Shown here: one piece after another, positions 26,897 to 35,260 of the stretch
How the letters are laid out: every line of letters begins with the position of its first letter
Position numbering within the stretch: position 1 is the stretch's first letter
Assembly: GCA_963714145.1 (NCBI GenBank)
Contig: OY970235.1
Coordinates: 2,294,001 to 2,358,000 of the forward strand
Length of the DNA stretch: 64,000 nt
Direction of reading: 5' to 3'
Origin: JBBWZH01 sp035544115
GTDB taxonomy: Bacteria; Actinomycetota; Actinomycetes; Mycobacteriales; CADCTP01
Made by a program: the position numbers and the translations under genes
The notes under the pieces: generated by a model
The model's database searches: none
What the model was told of the DNA's origin: nothing
What the model saw: the letters and a program-made list of their open reading frames with translations, nothing else

Positions 26897-28480
26897 ATGC
26901 ACGGGCTGGAACAACTGCTGCTGCTGGTCGGCAGCGCGGCGGCGGTGGCCGGACTGGCCCGCCGGCTGGGCTGGTCGGCGCCGCTGCTGCTGGTGGTCGT
27001 CGGCATCGCCGTCTCGTTCATCCCCGGCCTGCCCGACTACGACCTCGATCCGGAGGTCGTGCTCTACCTGATCCTGCCGCCGCTGCTGTTCTCGGCCGCC
27101 TGGGAGAGCTCGTACATCAACATGCGCGGCAGCCTGCGGGCGATCTCGCTGCTGTCGGTCGGGCTGGTGCTGTTCAGCACGGTGGTGCTGGGGCTGATCG
27201 CGCACGCGGCGATCCCCGGGCTGCCGCTGGCCGCGGCGATGGCGCTGGGCGCGATCGTCGCCCCGCCGGACGCGGTCGCGGCCACCGCCATCGGCCGGGC
27301 GGCCGGGCTGCCGCGCCGGCTGCTGGTGATCCTGGCCGGGGAGAGCCTGATCAACGACGCGACCGCGCTGACCGCGTACCGGGTGGCGGTGAGCGCGGCG
27401 GCCGGCGCCGGGTTCTCGATCTGGTCCGGGATCGGGCAGTTCCTGCTCGCCGCGGTCGGCGGCGCGGCGGTCGGCGGGGTGATCGCGCTGGCCGCGCAGT
27501 GGCTGCAGCAGCGGGTGGACGACCCGCTGCTGGAGAACACCGTGCTGCTGCTGACCCCGTTCGTCGCGTACGGGCTGGCCGAGCAGGTGGACGTGTCCGG
27601 CGTGCTGGCGGTGGTGGTGGCCGGCATCTACCTGGGCCACGAGGCGCCGCGCCGGTCCACCTACGCGACCCGGCTGCAGGGGGTGGCGGTCTGGCGGCTG
27701 ATCGAGTTCCTGCTCGAGTCGGTGGTGTTCGCGCTGATCGGGCTGCAGATCACGGCGGTGCTGCGGGATCTGTCCGGGCGGTCGGCGGCCTCCCTGCTCG
27801 GCGCCGGCGCGCTGGTGCTCGGGGTGTCGATCGTGGCCCGGATCGTCTGGGTGTTCCCGGCCACGTACCTGCCGCGCTGGCTCGTCCCGAAGATCAACCG
27901 GCGGGATCCGAGCCCACCGTGGACGTACCCGGCGGTGCTGTCCTGGGCCGGCATGCGCGGCGTGGTCTCGCTGGCCGCCGCGTTCGCGCTGGCCCCCGAC
28001 TTCCCGCAGCGCGACCTGATCCTCTACCTGACCTTCGTGGTGGTGATCGGCACCCTGGTCGTGCAGGGCCTGACCCTGCCGCTGCTGATCCGCCGGCTCG
28101 GCGTGACCGGCCAGGAGGAGGCCGGCGACAACCTGGCCGAGGCGGCCGCCCAGCACGCCGCCGCCAACGCCGCGCTGGAACGGCTGGAACGGCTGGTCGA
28201 GGAGGACGGCGCGACCATTCCGGACGACGTGGTGGTGCGGCTGCGGGAGAAGGCCGAACTGCGCCAGCTCGGCGCCTGGGAGCGGCTCGGCGGCGGCCAG
28301 GCCGGCCCCGGCTACCAGGAGACGCCGACCGCGTCCTACCGCCGGCTGCGCCGCGGCATGCTGGACGCCGAGCGGGCGGTGTTCGTCGAGCTGCGCGACA
28401 CCGGCCGGATCGACGACGAGGTGCTCCGCCGCGTCCAACACGAACTGGACCTCGAAGAAGCCATGCTGGCCCGCGATTAG
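26897..28480 (+). CDS. Na+/H+ antiporter, CPA1 (NhaP/YjcE-like) family
   Basis: The 527-residue protein has about 12 membrane helices over residues 1-415. It carries the CPA1 signatures GAIVAPPDAVAATAIG and GESLINDATALTAYRVA, where the acidic residue of the ND pair is the ion-binding site, and a conserved SWAGMRGVVSLAAA. A charged cytoplasmic helical tail (about 420-527) is typical of YjcE-like members and may be regulatory. Exchange of cytoplasmic Na+ for external protons is the expected function. The start ATG 26897 follows GAGGGGAG at 26881-26888. Confidence 0.88.
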   Translation: MHGLEQLLLLVGSAAAVAGLARRLGWSAPLLLVVVGIAVSFIPGLPDYDLDPEVVLYLILPPLLFSAAWESSYINMRGSLRAISLLSVGLVLFSTVVLGLIAHAAIPGLPLAAAMALGAIVAPPDAVAATAIGRAAGLPRRLLVILAGESLINDATALTAYRVAVSAAAGAGFSIWSGIGQFLLAAVGGAAVGGVIALAAQWLQQRVDDPLLENTVLLLTPFVAYGLAEQVDVSGVLAVVVAGIYLGHEAPRRSTYATRLQGVAVWRLIEFLLESVVFALIGLQITAVLRDLSGRSAASLLGAGALVLGVSIVARIVWVFPATYLPRWLVPKINRRDPSPPWTYPAVLSWAGMRGVVSLAAAFALAPDFPQRDLILYLTFVVVIGTLVVQGLTLPLLIRRLGVTGQEEAGDNLAEAAAQHAAANAALERLERLVEEDGATIPDDVVVRLREKAELRQLGAWERLGGGQAGPGYQETPTASYRRLRRGMLDAERAVFVELRDTGRIDDEVLRRVQHELDLEEAMLARD

Positions 28481-28635
28481 CCACCGTCGCCGCTCACACC
28501 CGGCCCCGGACCCGGACCCCGGGGGTGGGCGGCGAGAGGCAGCACCGCTTGTTCGCTCACAGCGTCGTTGACGCAGTAGGGGCGGGTGGTGGGTGGGGAA
28601 TGCCGAGCGCCCCCCGCAGTGCTTGACTCTCTGAC

Positions 28636-30306
28636 ATGAGCGAGCCAACCCCGCGCGCTGCGATCTTGACCGTAGACGACGATCCGGGCGTCTCCCGGGC
28701 CGTCGCCCGGGATCTGCGCCGCCGGTACGGCGAAAGCTACCGGATCGTCCGGGCCGAGTCCGGCCCGCAGGCACTGGAGGCGCTGCGCGAGATCAAGCTG
28801 CGCGGCGAGGAGGTCGCGCTGCTACTGGCCGACTACCGGATGCCGGCGATGAGCGGGATCGAGTTCCTGGAGCAGGCGATGGACCTGTTCCCGCTGGCCC
28901 GCCGGGTGCTGCTGACCGCGTACGCGGACACCGAGGCGGCGATCCAGGCGATCAACCTGGTCGACGTCGACCACTACCTGCTCAAGCCGTGGGACCCGCC
29001 GGAGGAGAAGCTCTACCCGGTGCTGGACGGGCTGCTGGAGTCCTGGACGCACCTGGACCGCCGGCCGGTCGACGAGATCCGGGTGGTCGGGCACCGCTGG
29101 TCGGACCGCTCGTACAAGGTGCGTGACTTCCTGGCCCGCAACCAGGTGCCGTACCGCTGGTACCTGGCCGACGAACCGGAGGGCGACCGGCTGCTGACCG
29201 CGGCCGGCGCGAACAGCACCGACCTGCCGGTGGTGATCACCACGACCGGCGACCCGCTGATCCAGCCGTCGGATCAGGAGCTGGCCGCCCGGGTCGGGCT
29301 GCCGACCACGCCGGCCGAGGACTTCTACGACCTGGTCGTGATCGGCGGCGGCCCGGCCGGCCTGGGCGCCGCGGTGTACGGCGCGTCCGAGGGCCTGCGC
29401 ACGGTGCTGATCGAGCGCCGGGCCACCGGCGGCCAGGCCGGGCAGAGCAGCCGGATCGAGAACTACCTCGGCTTCCCGGACGGCGTCTCCGGCGCGCAGC
29501 TCACCGACCGGGCCCGCCGGCAGGCGCTCCGGTTCGGGGCCGAGGTGCTGACCGCGCGCAAGGTGGTCCGGCTGGAGGCGTGCGGCTCGGCCCGGGTGAT
29601 CGAGTTCGACGACGGCCGGAAGATCTCCGCGCACACCGTGATCCTCGCCACCGGCGTGTCCTACCAGTTCCTGGACGCGCCCGGGCTGGAGCAGCTGACC
29701 GGCCGCGGCGTCTACTACGGCGCGGCCACCACCGAGGCGCCGAGCTGCAAGGACCAGGACGTGTACGTGGTCGGCGGGGCCAACTCGGCCGGCCAGGCCG
29801 CGATGCACTTCTCCCGGTACGCCCGGCGGGTGCACGTGCTGGTCCGCGGCGACTCGCTGGAACGGTCGATGTCGCAGTACCTGATCGAGCAGATCGCCGG
29901 GGTCGAGAACATCGAGGTGCGCACCTGCACCGAGGTGGTCGACGGGGCCGGCGACGAGCACCTGGAGCGGATCACGCTGCGGCACAACTCCACCGGCACC
30001 GTCGAGACCGTCGACACCAGCTGGCTGTTCATCTTCATCGGCGCCGCGCCGTACACCGACTGGCTGGACGGGCTGGTGCTGCGCGACGACAAGGGTTTCG
30101 TGCTGACCGGGCCGGACCTGGTCGTCGGCGGGCAGCGGCCGCCCGGCTGGTCGCTGGACCGCGACCCGTACCACCTGGAAACCAGCCTGCCCGGTGTGTT
30201 CGTGGCTGGCGACGTGCGGTCCGACTCGGTGAAGCGGGTCGCGTCCGCGGTCGGCGAGGGGGCCATGGCGGTCACCCTCGTGCACCGTTACCTGGAGAAG
30301 CGATGA
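28636..30306 (+). CDS. response regulator fused to thioredoxin reductase-like FAD oxidoreductase
   Basis: Residues about 8-130 are a receiver domain with acidic triad VDDD, phospho-acceptor in LLADYRMPAMSG and Lys in LLKPWD. About 140-215 is a thioredoxin/glutaredoxin-like linker. About 225-550 is a two-dinucleotide-binding oxidoreductase with GGGPAGLGAAVYG for FAD and VVGGANSAGQAAMHFSRYA for NAD(P)H, ending in the GVFVAGD motif of the thioredoxin reductase family. The active-site CxxC of thioredoxin reductase is absent: the region reads YYGAATTEAPSCKD with one Cys, so disulphide reduction by the usual route is unlikely. It overlaps the histidine kinase gene by ATGA. Phosphorylation-gated redox output is inferred. 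Confidence 0.88.
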   Translation: MSEPTPRAAILTVDDDPGVSRAVARDLRRRYGESYRIVRAESGPQALEALREIKLRGEEVALLLADYRMPAMSGIEFLEQAMDLFPLARRVLLTAYADTEAAIQAINLVDVDHYLLKPWDPPEEKLYPVLDGLLESWTHLDRRPVDEIRVVGHRWSDRSYKVRDFLARNQVPYRWYLADEPEGDRLLTAAGANSTDLPVVITTTGDPLIQPSDQELAARVGLPTTPAEDFYDLVVIGGGPAGLGAAVYGASEGLRTVLIERRATGGQAGQSSRIENYLGFPDGVSGAQLTDRARRQALRFGAEVLTARKVVRLEACGSARVIEFDDGRKISAHTVILATGVSYQFLDAPGLEQLTGRGVYYGAATTEAPSCKDQDVYVVGGANSAGQAAMHFSRYARRVHVLVRGDSLERSMSQYLIEQIAGVENIEVRTCTEVVDGAGDEHLERITLRHNSTGTVETVDTSWLFIFIGAAPYTDWLDGLVLRDDKGFVLTGPDLVVGGQRPPGWSLDRDPYHLETSLPGVFVAGDVRSDSVKRVASAVGEGAMAVTLVHRYLEKR

Positions 30307-31736
30307 CCGAGATCCAGACCAGTCCGTGCAGCCCGGAAGAGCTGCGCACACTGTTCCTGTTCGAGAAGCTGACCGACGCGCAGCTGGGACAGCTGTGCGA
30401 GGTCGGCGAGGTGCTGGCCATGCAGCCCGGGCCGGTGTTCACCGAGGGCGACCCGGCGACCTGCTTCTACGTGCTGATCGAGGGCGCGCTGGTGCTGTCG
30501 CGCCGGGTCGGGCAGGACGACGTGGACATCAACGTCACGTCCGACCGGGGCGTCTACGCCGGTGCCTGGCAGTCCTACCTGGGCGACCGGGCACCGCAGG
30601 TCTACACCGCCTCGCTGCGGGTGACCGAGCCGTCCCGGTTCTTCGTGCTGCCGGCGGACCGGTTCGCCCGGATCATGCAGGACTGGTTCCCGATGGCGCT
30701 GCACCTGCTGGAGGGCCTGTTCTTCGGCATGCAGCGGACCAACACCGAGCTGCAGCAGCGGGAGCGGCTGCTCGCCCTGGGCTCGCTGTCGGCCGGGCTG
30801 ACACACGAGCTGAACAACCCGGCCGCGGCGGCGGTCCGGGCCACCGCGTCGCTGCGCGAGCGGGTCGCCGGGATGCGGCACAAGCTCGGCATGCTCGCCT
30901 CCGGCAAGGTGGACGCGGACAAGCTGCAGGCGCTGGTCGTGCTGCAGGAGGAGGCGGTCGAGCGGGTGGCCAAGGCGCCGAAGCTCAGCCCGCTGGAGTC
31001 CGCCGACCGCGAGGACGAGCTCGGCGACTGGCTGGAGGAGCAGGGCGTCGCCGGTGGCTGGGACCTCGCCCCGGTGCTGGTGCCGGCCGGCCTGGACCTG
31101 ACCTGGCTGGCCGGCGTCCGGGAGCGGACCGGCCCGGAGAACTTCGAGGGCGCGGTCCGCTGGCTGACGTACTCGGTCGAGACCGAGATGCTGATGTCCG
31201 AGATCGAGGACGCCACCACCCGGGTCTCCACCCTGGTCGCCGCGGCCAAGCAGTACTCGCAGATGGACCGGGCCCCGTTCCAGGTGGTCGACGTGCACGA
31301 CCTGCTCGACTCCACCCTGGTGATGCTCGGCCGCAAGATCGGCGACGGCATCCGGGTGGTCAAGGAGTACGACCGCACGGTGCCCCGGATCGCGGTCTTC
31401 GCCGCCGAGCTGAACCAGGTCTGGACGAATCTGATCGACAACGCGCTGGCCGCGATGGCCGGCACCGGCACGCTCACGGTCCGGACCGGGCAGGAGGACG
31501 AGCACCTGGTGGTGTCGATCGAGGACACCGGCCCGGGCGTTCCGGCGGAGATCCGGGACCGGATCTTCGACCCGTTCTTCACCACCAAGCCGGTCGGCGA
31601 GGGCACCGGCCTGGGCCTGGACATCTCCTGGCGGATCGTGGTCAACAAGCACCACGGCGACCTGCGGCTGGAGTCGACGCCCGGCGACACCCGGTTCATC
31701 GTCCGGCTGCCGTTCCCCCCGAGCAACGGCGATTGA
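30303..31736 (+). CDS. cNMP-binding-domain histidine kinase, partner of the upstream fusion
   Basis: The 477-residue soluble kinase starts with a cyclic-nucleotide-binding-type beta barrel (about 15-145; FTEGDPATCFYVLIEGALVLSRR). An H-box, SLSAGLTHELNNPAAAAVRA (His about 170), follows, then a helical stretch and a HATPase domain with N box NLIDNALAAM, G1 DTGPGVP and FDPFFTTKPVGEGTGLGLD. There are no membrane segments. The start ATG overlaps the stop of the receiver-oxidoreductase gene by four bases, so the two form a translationally coupled two-component pair. The ligand of the sensor domain is unknown. Confidence 0.88.
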   Translation: MTEIQTSPCSPEELRTLFLFEKLTDAQLGQLCEVGEVLAMQPGPVFTEGDPATCFYVLIEGALVLSRRVGQDDVDINVTSDRGVYAGAWQSYLGDRAPQVYTASLRVTEPSRFFVLPADRFARIMQDWFPMALHLLEGLFFGMQRTNTELQQRERLLALGSLSAGLTHELNNPAAAAVRATASLRERVAGMRHKLGMLASGKVDADKLQALVVLQEEAVERVAKAPKLSPLESADREDELGDWLEEQGVAGGWDLAPVLVPAGLDLTWLAGVRERTGPENFEGAVRWLTYSVETEMLMSEIEDATTRVSTLVAAAKQYSQMDRAPFQVVDVHDLLDSTLVMLGRKIGDGIRVVKEYDRTVPRIAVFAAELNQVWTNLIDNALAAMAGTGTLTVRTGQEDEHLVVSIEDTGPGVPAEIRDRIFDPFFTTKPVGEGTGLGLDISWRIVVNKHHGDLRLESTPGDTRFIVRLPFPPSNGD

Positions 31737-31800
31737 TAGTTCTAGCGACCGAACGCTTTATCGACATATCACCGAGGCGACCCGGCGGCTGGTCCGGCGG

Positions 31801-31824
31801 GTTGGGTCCGGGCTGAGCGGGTAG
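31801..31824 (+). promoter_or_regulatory. possible SigB-like promoter of the CsbD gene
   Basis: GTTG at 31801-31804 and GGGTAG at 31819-31824 are separated by 14 bases. This resembles the GTTT-N13-15-GGGTAT pattern of actinomycete general-stress sigma-B promoters. It lies about 60 bases upstream of a CsbD gene, a family that is typically sigma-B controlled. Confidence 0.35.
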
Positions 31825-31886
31825 GGCTGAAGTACGGGCCCATCCGCAGATGGCGCCCGATCCAGCCGGAAAGGAGCGTGCCCGCT

Positions 31887-32081
31887 GTGGGCACCAGCGA
31901 CAAGATCGACAACGCCAAGGACCGCGTCGAAGGCCGGGCCAAGGAGGCCGTCGGCGCCGCTACCGATAACGAGGAAATGCGCGACGAGGGCCGCGGCAAG
32001 CAGACCGAGGCCGACGTCAAGGACGCCGGCGAGAAGATCAAGGACGCCGCGCACAAGGTCGGCGACGCCTTCAAGCGCTGA
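31887..32081 (+). CDS. CsbD family general stress protein
   Basis: The 64-residue, highly charged, Lys/Asp/Ala-rich helical product has the CsbD pattern (KIDNAKDRVEGRAKEAVGAAT, then GKQTEADVKDAGEKIKDAA). CsbD proteins are induced by general stress in Bacillus and actinobacteria; the mechanism is unknown. The GTG at 31887 was chosen because AAGGAG at 31871-31876 is 10 bases upstream. The in-frame GTG at 31878 would be only one base from that site. A strong terminator follows. Confidence 0.85.
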   Translation: MGTSDKIDNAKDRVEGRAKEAVGAATDNEEMRDEGRGKQTEADVKDAGEKIKDAAHKVGDAFKR

Positions 32082-32095
32082 TCGCCATTTTCCTG

Positions 32096-32123
32096 GAGCC
32101 CCGGCCGGTCGGCCGGGGCTCCC
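32096..32123 (+). terminator. intrinsic-type terminator after CsbD gene
   Basis: A perfect 12-bp GC-rich stem (GGAGCCCCGGCC, 32096-32107, with its complement at 32112-32123) encloses a 4-base GGTC loop, 14 bases after the CsbD stop. The T tract is weak, as usual in high-GC genomes. Confidence 0.85.
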
Positions 32124-32284
32124 GCCTTTCCGCCGGGCAGTCGAGCTGCTGACCGACCGGCGACCCGCAGGACGATCCGGGCCATCGGTGACCACCCCGG
32201 CCGGCCCGCCGGGCTGACCGGCCCAGCCCGGGAGGACTGGCCGGCCCGGGACGTCAGCGGCTGCCCTGGGTCCGTCGACCGTGC

Positions 32285-32965
32285 TCAGGGGCGGCCGCTG
32301 AACAGGACCTCGCTGCGCCAGGCGCCGGACGGCTCGACGTGCAGCGTCCAGAACGCGTCGGCGATGCTGCCCGGGTTGAACGCGGTCCCCGGGGCGACCG
32401 AGCCCAGCACGGTCACCACCGCGACGTGCACCCCGTCGAACTCGACCTCTTTGGCCAGCGCGAGCAGCAGCGCCCGGGCGGCGGCCTTGCCCACCGCGGT
32501 CGCGGTCTCCTCCGGCCGCGGATCCAGCGCGACGCCGGCGCCGGTCGCGATGATCGTGCCGCGACCGTGCTCGCGCATCGTCGGCAGTACCGTCTGGGCG
32601 GCGGCCAGCACGCCGCCCAGGTTCACGCACAGCGAGTCGTTGAGCAGGCCCAGGTCCATGGTGCTGGGCCGGCCGGCCGGGCTGGCCGCGGCGTTGTAGA
32701 TCAGCACCTGCGGGTCGCCGTGCTCCTCGATCAGCTCCTCCAGGCAGGCCCGCAGCGACTTCGGGTCACCCGCGTCCGCCTCGGCCGCCACCGCGGTCAC
32801 CCCGGCCCGGCCGAGCGCGGTGGTCACCCGTCGCAGCCGGTCACCCCGGCGTGCCACCAGCGCCAACCGGAACCCTTCCCGACCGAACCGTTCCGCCACC
32901 GCCCGGCCGATCCGTGGACCGGCGCCGACCACGATCGCCAGCGGCTCGCCGGACCGGGGACTCAT
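32285..32965 (-). CDS. SDR-type protein with altered active site
   Basis: The 226-residue product has a Rossmann N-terminus with GAGPRIG cofactor loop (about 14-20), ALVARRGDRLRR and the NAAA motif (about 90). It therefore belongs to the short-chain dehydrogenase/reductase family. At the catalytic YxxxK position the sequence reads TAVGK (about residue 160): the Lys is kept but the Tyr is replaced, and the usual preceding Ser is not evident. Classical oxidoreductase activity is therefore doubtful; it could be a binding protein or have an unusual mechanism. It is preceded by a long gene-free interval. Confidence 0.75.
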   Translation of the reverse strand: MSPRSGEPLAIVVGAGPRIGRAVAERFGREGFRLALVARRGDRLRRVTTALGRAGVTAVAAEADAGDPKSLRACLEELIEEHGDPQVLIYNAAASPAGRPSTMDLGLLNDSLCVNLGGVLAAAQTVLPTMREHGRGTIIATGAGVALDPRPEETATAVGKAAARALLLALAKEVEFDGVHVAVVTVLGSVAPGTAFNPGSIADAFWTLHVEPSGAWRSEVLFSGRP

Positions 32966-33392
32966 CGCCTAACCGTCTGGACGCGGCGCGCCATTGCGCA
33001 TCTCCCTCGTCATTGGCCGCGATGGTGGCCGCGGCCGTCGGACCCCGCTGCGCTCGACGGTACCCACTCCGGGTTACCTGTGGGTTGACGACTTGCGCCT
33101 GAACGACTACTCGCGGTGCGAAACAGCGCCTGGCTGTGCACCGGCGACATCACCTGCACCGCTAGGTGTATGGGCGTGTATCCGGGTGTCTCGTGGTGCT
33201 CGCCGCACACCACCCGCCCCACTCCGCTGCGCCGACGCTCCATCCGCCGGTGCTGGATCGGGCCAGGTCGTCACTGCGCGCGGGACGCCGCGGCTCGCGG
33301 GAGCGCACGGCGGAGCGTCCGGGTGACCGCGAGCAGCGGTCGTCCGGACGCGGCTGAATTCAGCACCCCACGGCAGCGGGGCGGGGGAGGGG
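32966..33392. other. 427-base gene-free interval
   Basis: Open frames here lack ribosome sites and family resemblance. The left part should hold the promoter of the leftward SDR gene. I see no convincing RNA gene, hairpin terminator or repeat. Confidence 0.5.
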
Positions 33393-33854
33393 TCAGTGCG
33401 TGCGGGCGTTCAGCTCCGCGCGCACGTTGCGGCTGACCGAGCGGATGCCCCGGACCATGCGGCCGTGCTCGTCGGTCTCCCACTCGTACAGGCCGCAGCC
33501 GCCGACGACCAGGCCGAGCAGCAGGAAGCCGCAGACGTTCAGCACGCTGGCGTGCAGCGTGTTCGCGGACGTGTCGGTGATGCCGAGCTGGAGCAGCCCG
33601 CCGACGATGATCACGCTGCCGAGCGCGATGCTGCTGGCCGCACCGACGTTCCCGCCGGGCAGCGAGACCAGAATGGCCAGCACGCCCGCGACGACCAGCG
33701 CGATGGTGACCCGGTCGGAGCCGACGCCCACCACACCCCACACCGCGGTGGCCACACCGGCCAGTGCCGCGGTGACCCGGAACCGGCGCCGGGCCGGGTG
33801 GTTCAGCGGAAGCAGTTGCCGGCTCTCCTCAGCGCTGTGCGCCGCCGCACCCAT
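33393..33854 (-). CDS. DUF4383-like four-helix membrane protein
   Basis: From ATG 33854 (GGAG nine bases upstream) the product has 153 residues and four membrane segments: ALAGVATAVWGVVGV, ALVVAGVLAILVSL, a GAASSIALGSVIIVGGLLQLG-type helix, and a VCGFLLLGLVVGGCGLY-type helix. The spacing and the ANTLHASVLNV loop resemble DUF4383 membrane proteins of unknown function. An upstream ATG at 33890 is in frame but has no ribosome site. The C-terminal tail is charged and probably cytoplasmic. Confidence 0.65.
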   Translation of the reverse strand: MGAAAHSAEESRQLLPLNHPARRRFRVTAALAGVATAVWGVVGVGSDRVTIALVVAGVLAILVSLPGGNVGAASSIALGSVIIVGGLLQLGITDTSANTLHASVLNVCGFLLLGLVVGGCGLYEWETDEHGRMVRGIRSVSRNVRAELNARTH

Positions 33855-34192
33855 CACCGTCGACTCCGGTCGTTCCCGGGGATCCCGCATGGCCAGGACC
33901 GTACCGGGCGGGCCTGACCGCCCCGGCGGCACCCCGGCCGATGATCGTCATCCGGCCGCACCCGGGCATGGAAACGGGGTGGGCGATCATCCCGTTCCGC
34001 CAAGACGGGACGACCGCCCACCCCTCGCTCCGGTTGCGCAGACCCATCATGTGCGCGACCTACAAAATACGTCCCCTGGCCTCCCGGGAAGCAAACCCCG
34101 GAATCCCGGAAATCTTCACGACCTGCTCGTCGGGCCCGATATCGCCAGGTCAGCCCGGGAACAGGCCGCGGCGGCGGCCTAGAGTTCGGCAG
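33855..34192. other. 338-base interval between divergent genes
   Basis: This contains the upstream regions of the DUF4383-like gene (leftward) and the PfkB kinase gene (rightward). A leaderless-type -10 box is annotated at its right end. Otherwise no gene, repeat or strong hairpin is apparent. Confidence 0.5.
34180..34185 (+). promoter_or_regulatory. -10 box of a probable leaderless transcript
   Basis: TAGAGT fits the actinobacterial TANNNT -10 consensus and ends seven bases before the GTG of the PfkB gene. No ribosome site precedes that GTG. This is the arrangement of leaderless mRNAs. Confidence 0.45.
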
Positions 34193-35254
34193 GTGGGCCT
34201 CGACGTCGTCGGCATCGGCGCGGTCAACCTGGACGTGATCGTCACCGCCGCGGCGGCGTCGGCCCGGGCCGACCTGGAGCTGCTGCTCGCCGGCGTACCC
34301 GGTGGCCTGGACTGGGGCGCTGAGGTGTTCGTGGCCGAGTCCACCGTCTACGCCGCGGTCGAGGCGGTCGGCGCGGCCGCGCTGACCGCCACCCTCGGCG
34401 GCTCGGCGTTCAACACCGTGCACGCGCTCGCCCGGCTCGGCCGGGACCTGCGGCTGGGTTACGTCGGGGTGGCCGGCCGGGTGCCGGTGCCCGGGCTGTC
34501 CAGCCTGGCGCTGCTGGACCGGCTCGGCGTCGACCGGACCCACGTCCGGACCGACCCGGCCACCTGCGGCCTGTGCTTCTCCTTCGCCGCGGCCGGCGAG
34601 CGCACGATGATCACCGCGGCCGGCGCGAACGTCGGCCTGGCCGGGCACCTCGCCGGCAGCTTCGACGCGCTGGTCGGCTACCTCGCCGGAGCCCGGGTCG
34701 TGCACCTGGCCGCGCCGCTGGACGACCACAGCCCGGCCCGACTGCTCGCCCTGGTCCACGCCGTCCGCCGGGCCAACCCGGCGACGCTGATCAGCTTCGA
34801 TCCGGGGCACGGCTGGTCCACCGGTCCACCGCCGGCCGTCCGCGACCTGCTGGCGGCCAGCGACCTGGTGCTGGTCAACCAGCGCGAGTTCGCCGCGCTC
34901 GGCGGCGACGGCCCGGACGAGGCGGTCGCCGCCCGGCTGGCCGCCGGCTCCGTCAGCGACCGCCTGGTGATCGCCGTGAAGCGGCCGGACGGCGTCCTCT
35001 GCTGCCGCCCACGATCGGACCGGGTCCGGACCGAGTGGCTGGCCCGCCCGCCACTACCGGCCGCCGAGATCCACGACCCGACCGGCGCCGGCGACATGTT
35101 CGCCGCCGGCCTGCTCGCCGTGCTGGCCACCGACGTCACCAAGCACCGGCTCGGCTGCCGGCTCGGCATCGAACTGGCCCGGCACGCCATGCGTCACCCC
35201 GGCCCGGACCGCCACGCCGCGCTGGCCGCCATCACCGCGACGGTCCTCGGCTGA
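34193..35254 (+). CDS. PfkB-family sugar/nucleoside kinase
   Basis: The 353-residue product shows the PfkB ribokinase signatures: N-terminal GIGAVNLDVIV, the GG loop LGGSAFNTVHALARLG (about 70) and C-terminal DPTGAGDMFAAG (about 297-308) carrying the catalytic Asp and anion hole. It should phosphorylate a sugar, nucleoside or similar alcohol with ATP; the substrate cannot be read from the sequence. GTG 34193 is taken as the start because the family N-terminus begins there and a leaderless -10 box precedes it. Confidence 0.85.
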   Translation: MGLDVVGIGAVNLDVIVTAAAASARADLELLLAGVPGGLDWGAEVFVAESTVYAAVEAVGAAALTATLGGSAFNTVHALARLGRDLRLGYVGVAGRVPVPGLSSLALLDRLGVDRTHVRTDPATCGLCFSFAAAGERTMITAAGANVGLAGHLAGSFDALVGYLAGARVVHLAAPLDDHSPARLLALVHAVRRANPATLISFDPGHGWSTGPPPAVRDLLAASDLVLVNQREFAALGGDGPDEAVAARLAAGSVSDRLVIAVKRPDGVLCCRPRSDRVRTEWLARPPLPAAEIHDPTGAGDMFAAGLLAVLATDVTKHRLGCRLGIELARHAMRHPGPDRHAALAAITATVLG

Positions 35255-35260
35255 GCCGGA

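Noticed and set aside
33116..33436. A 106-codon rightward open frame in the gap between the SDR and DUF4383-like genes.
   Set aside because: No ribosome site, Arg/Cys-rich composition of a shadow frame, and overlap with the end of a convincing membrane-protein gene.
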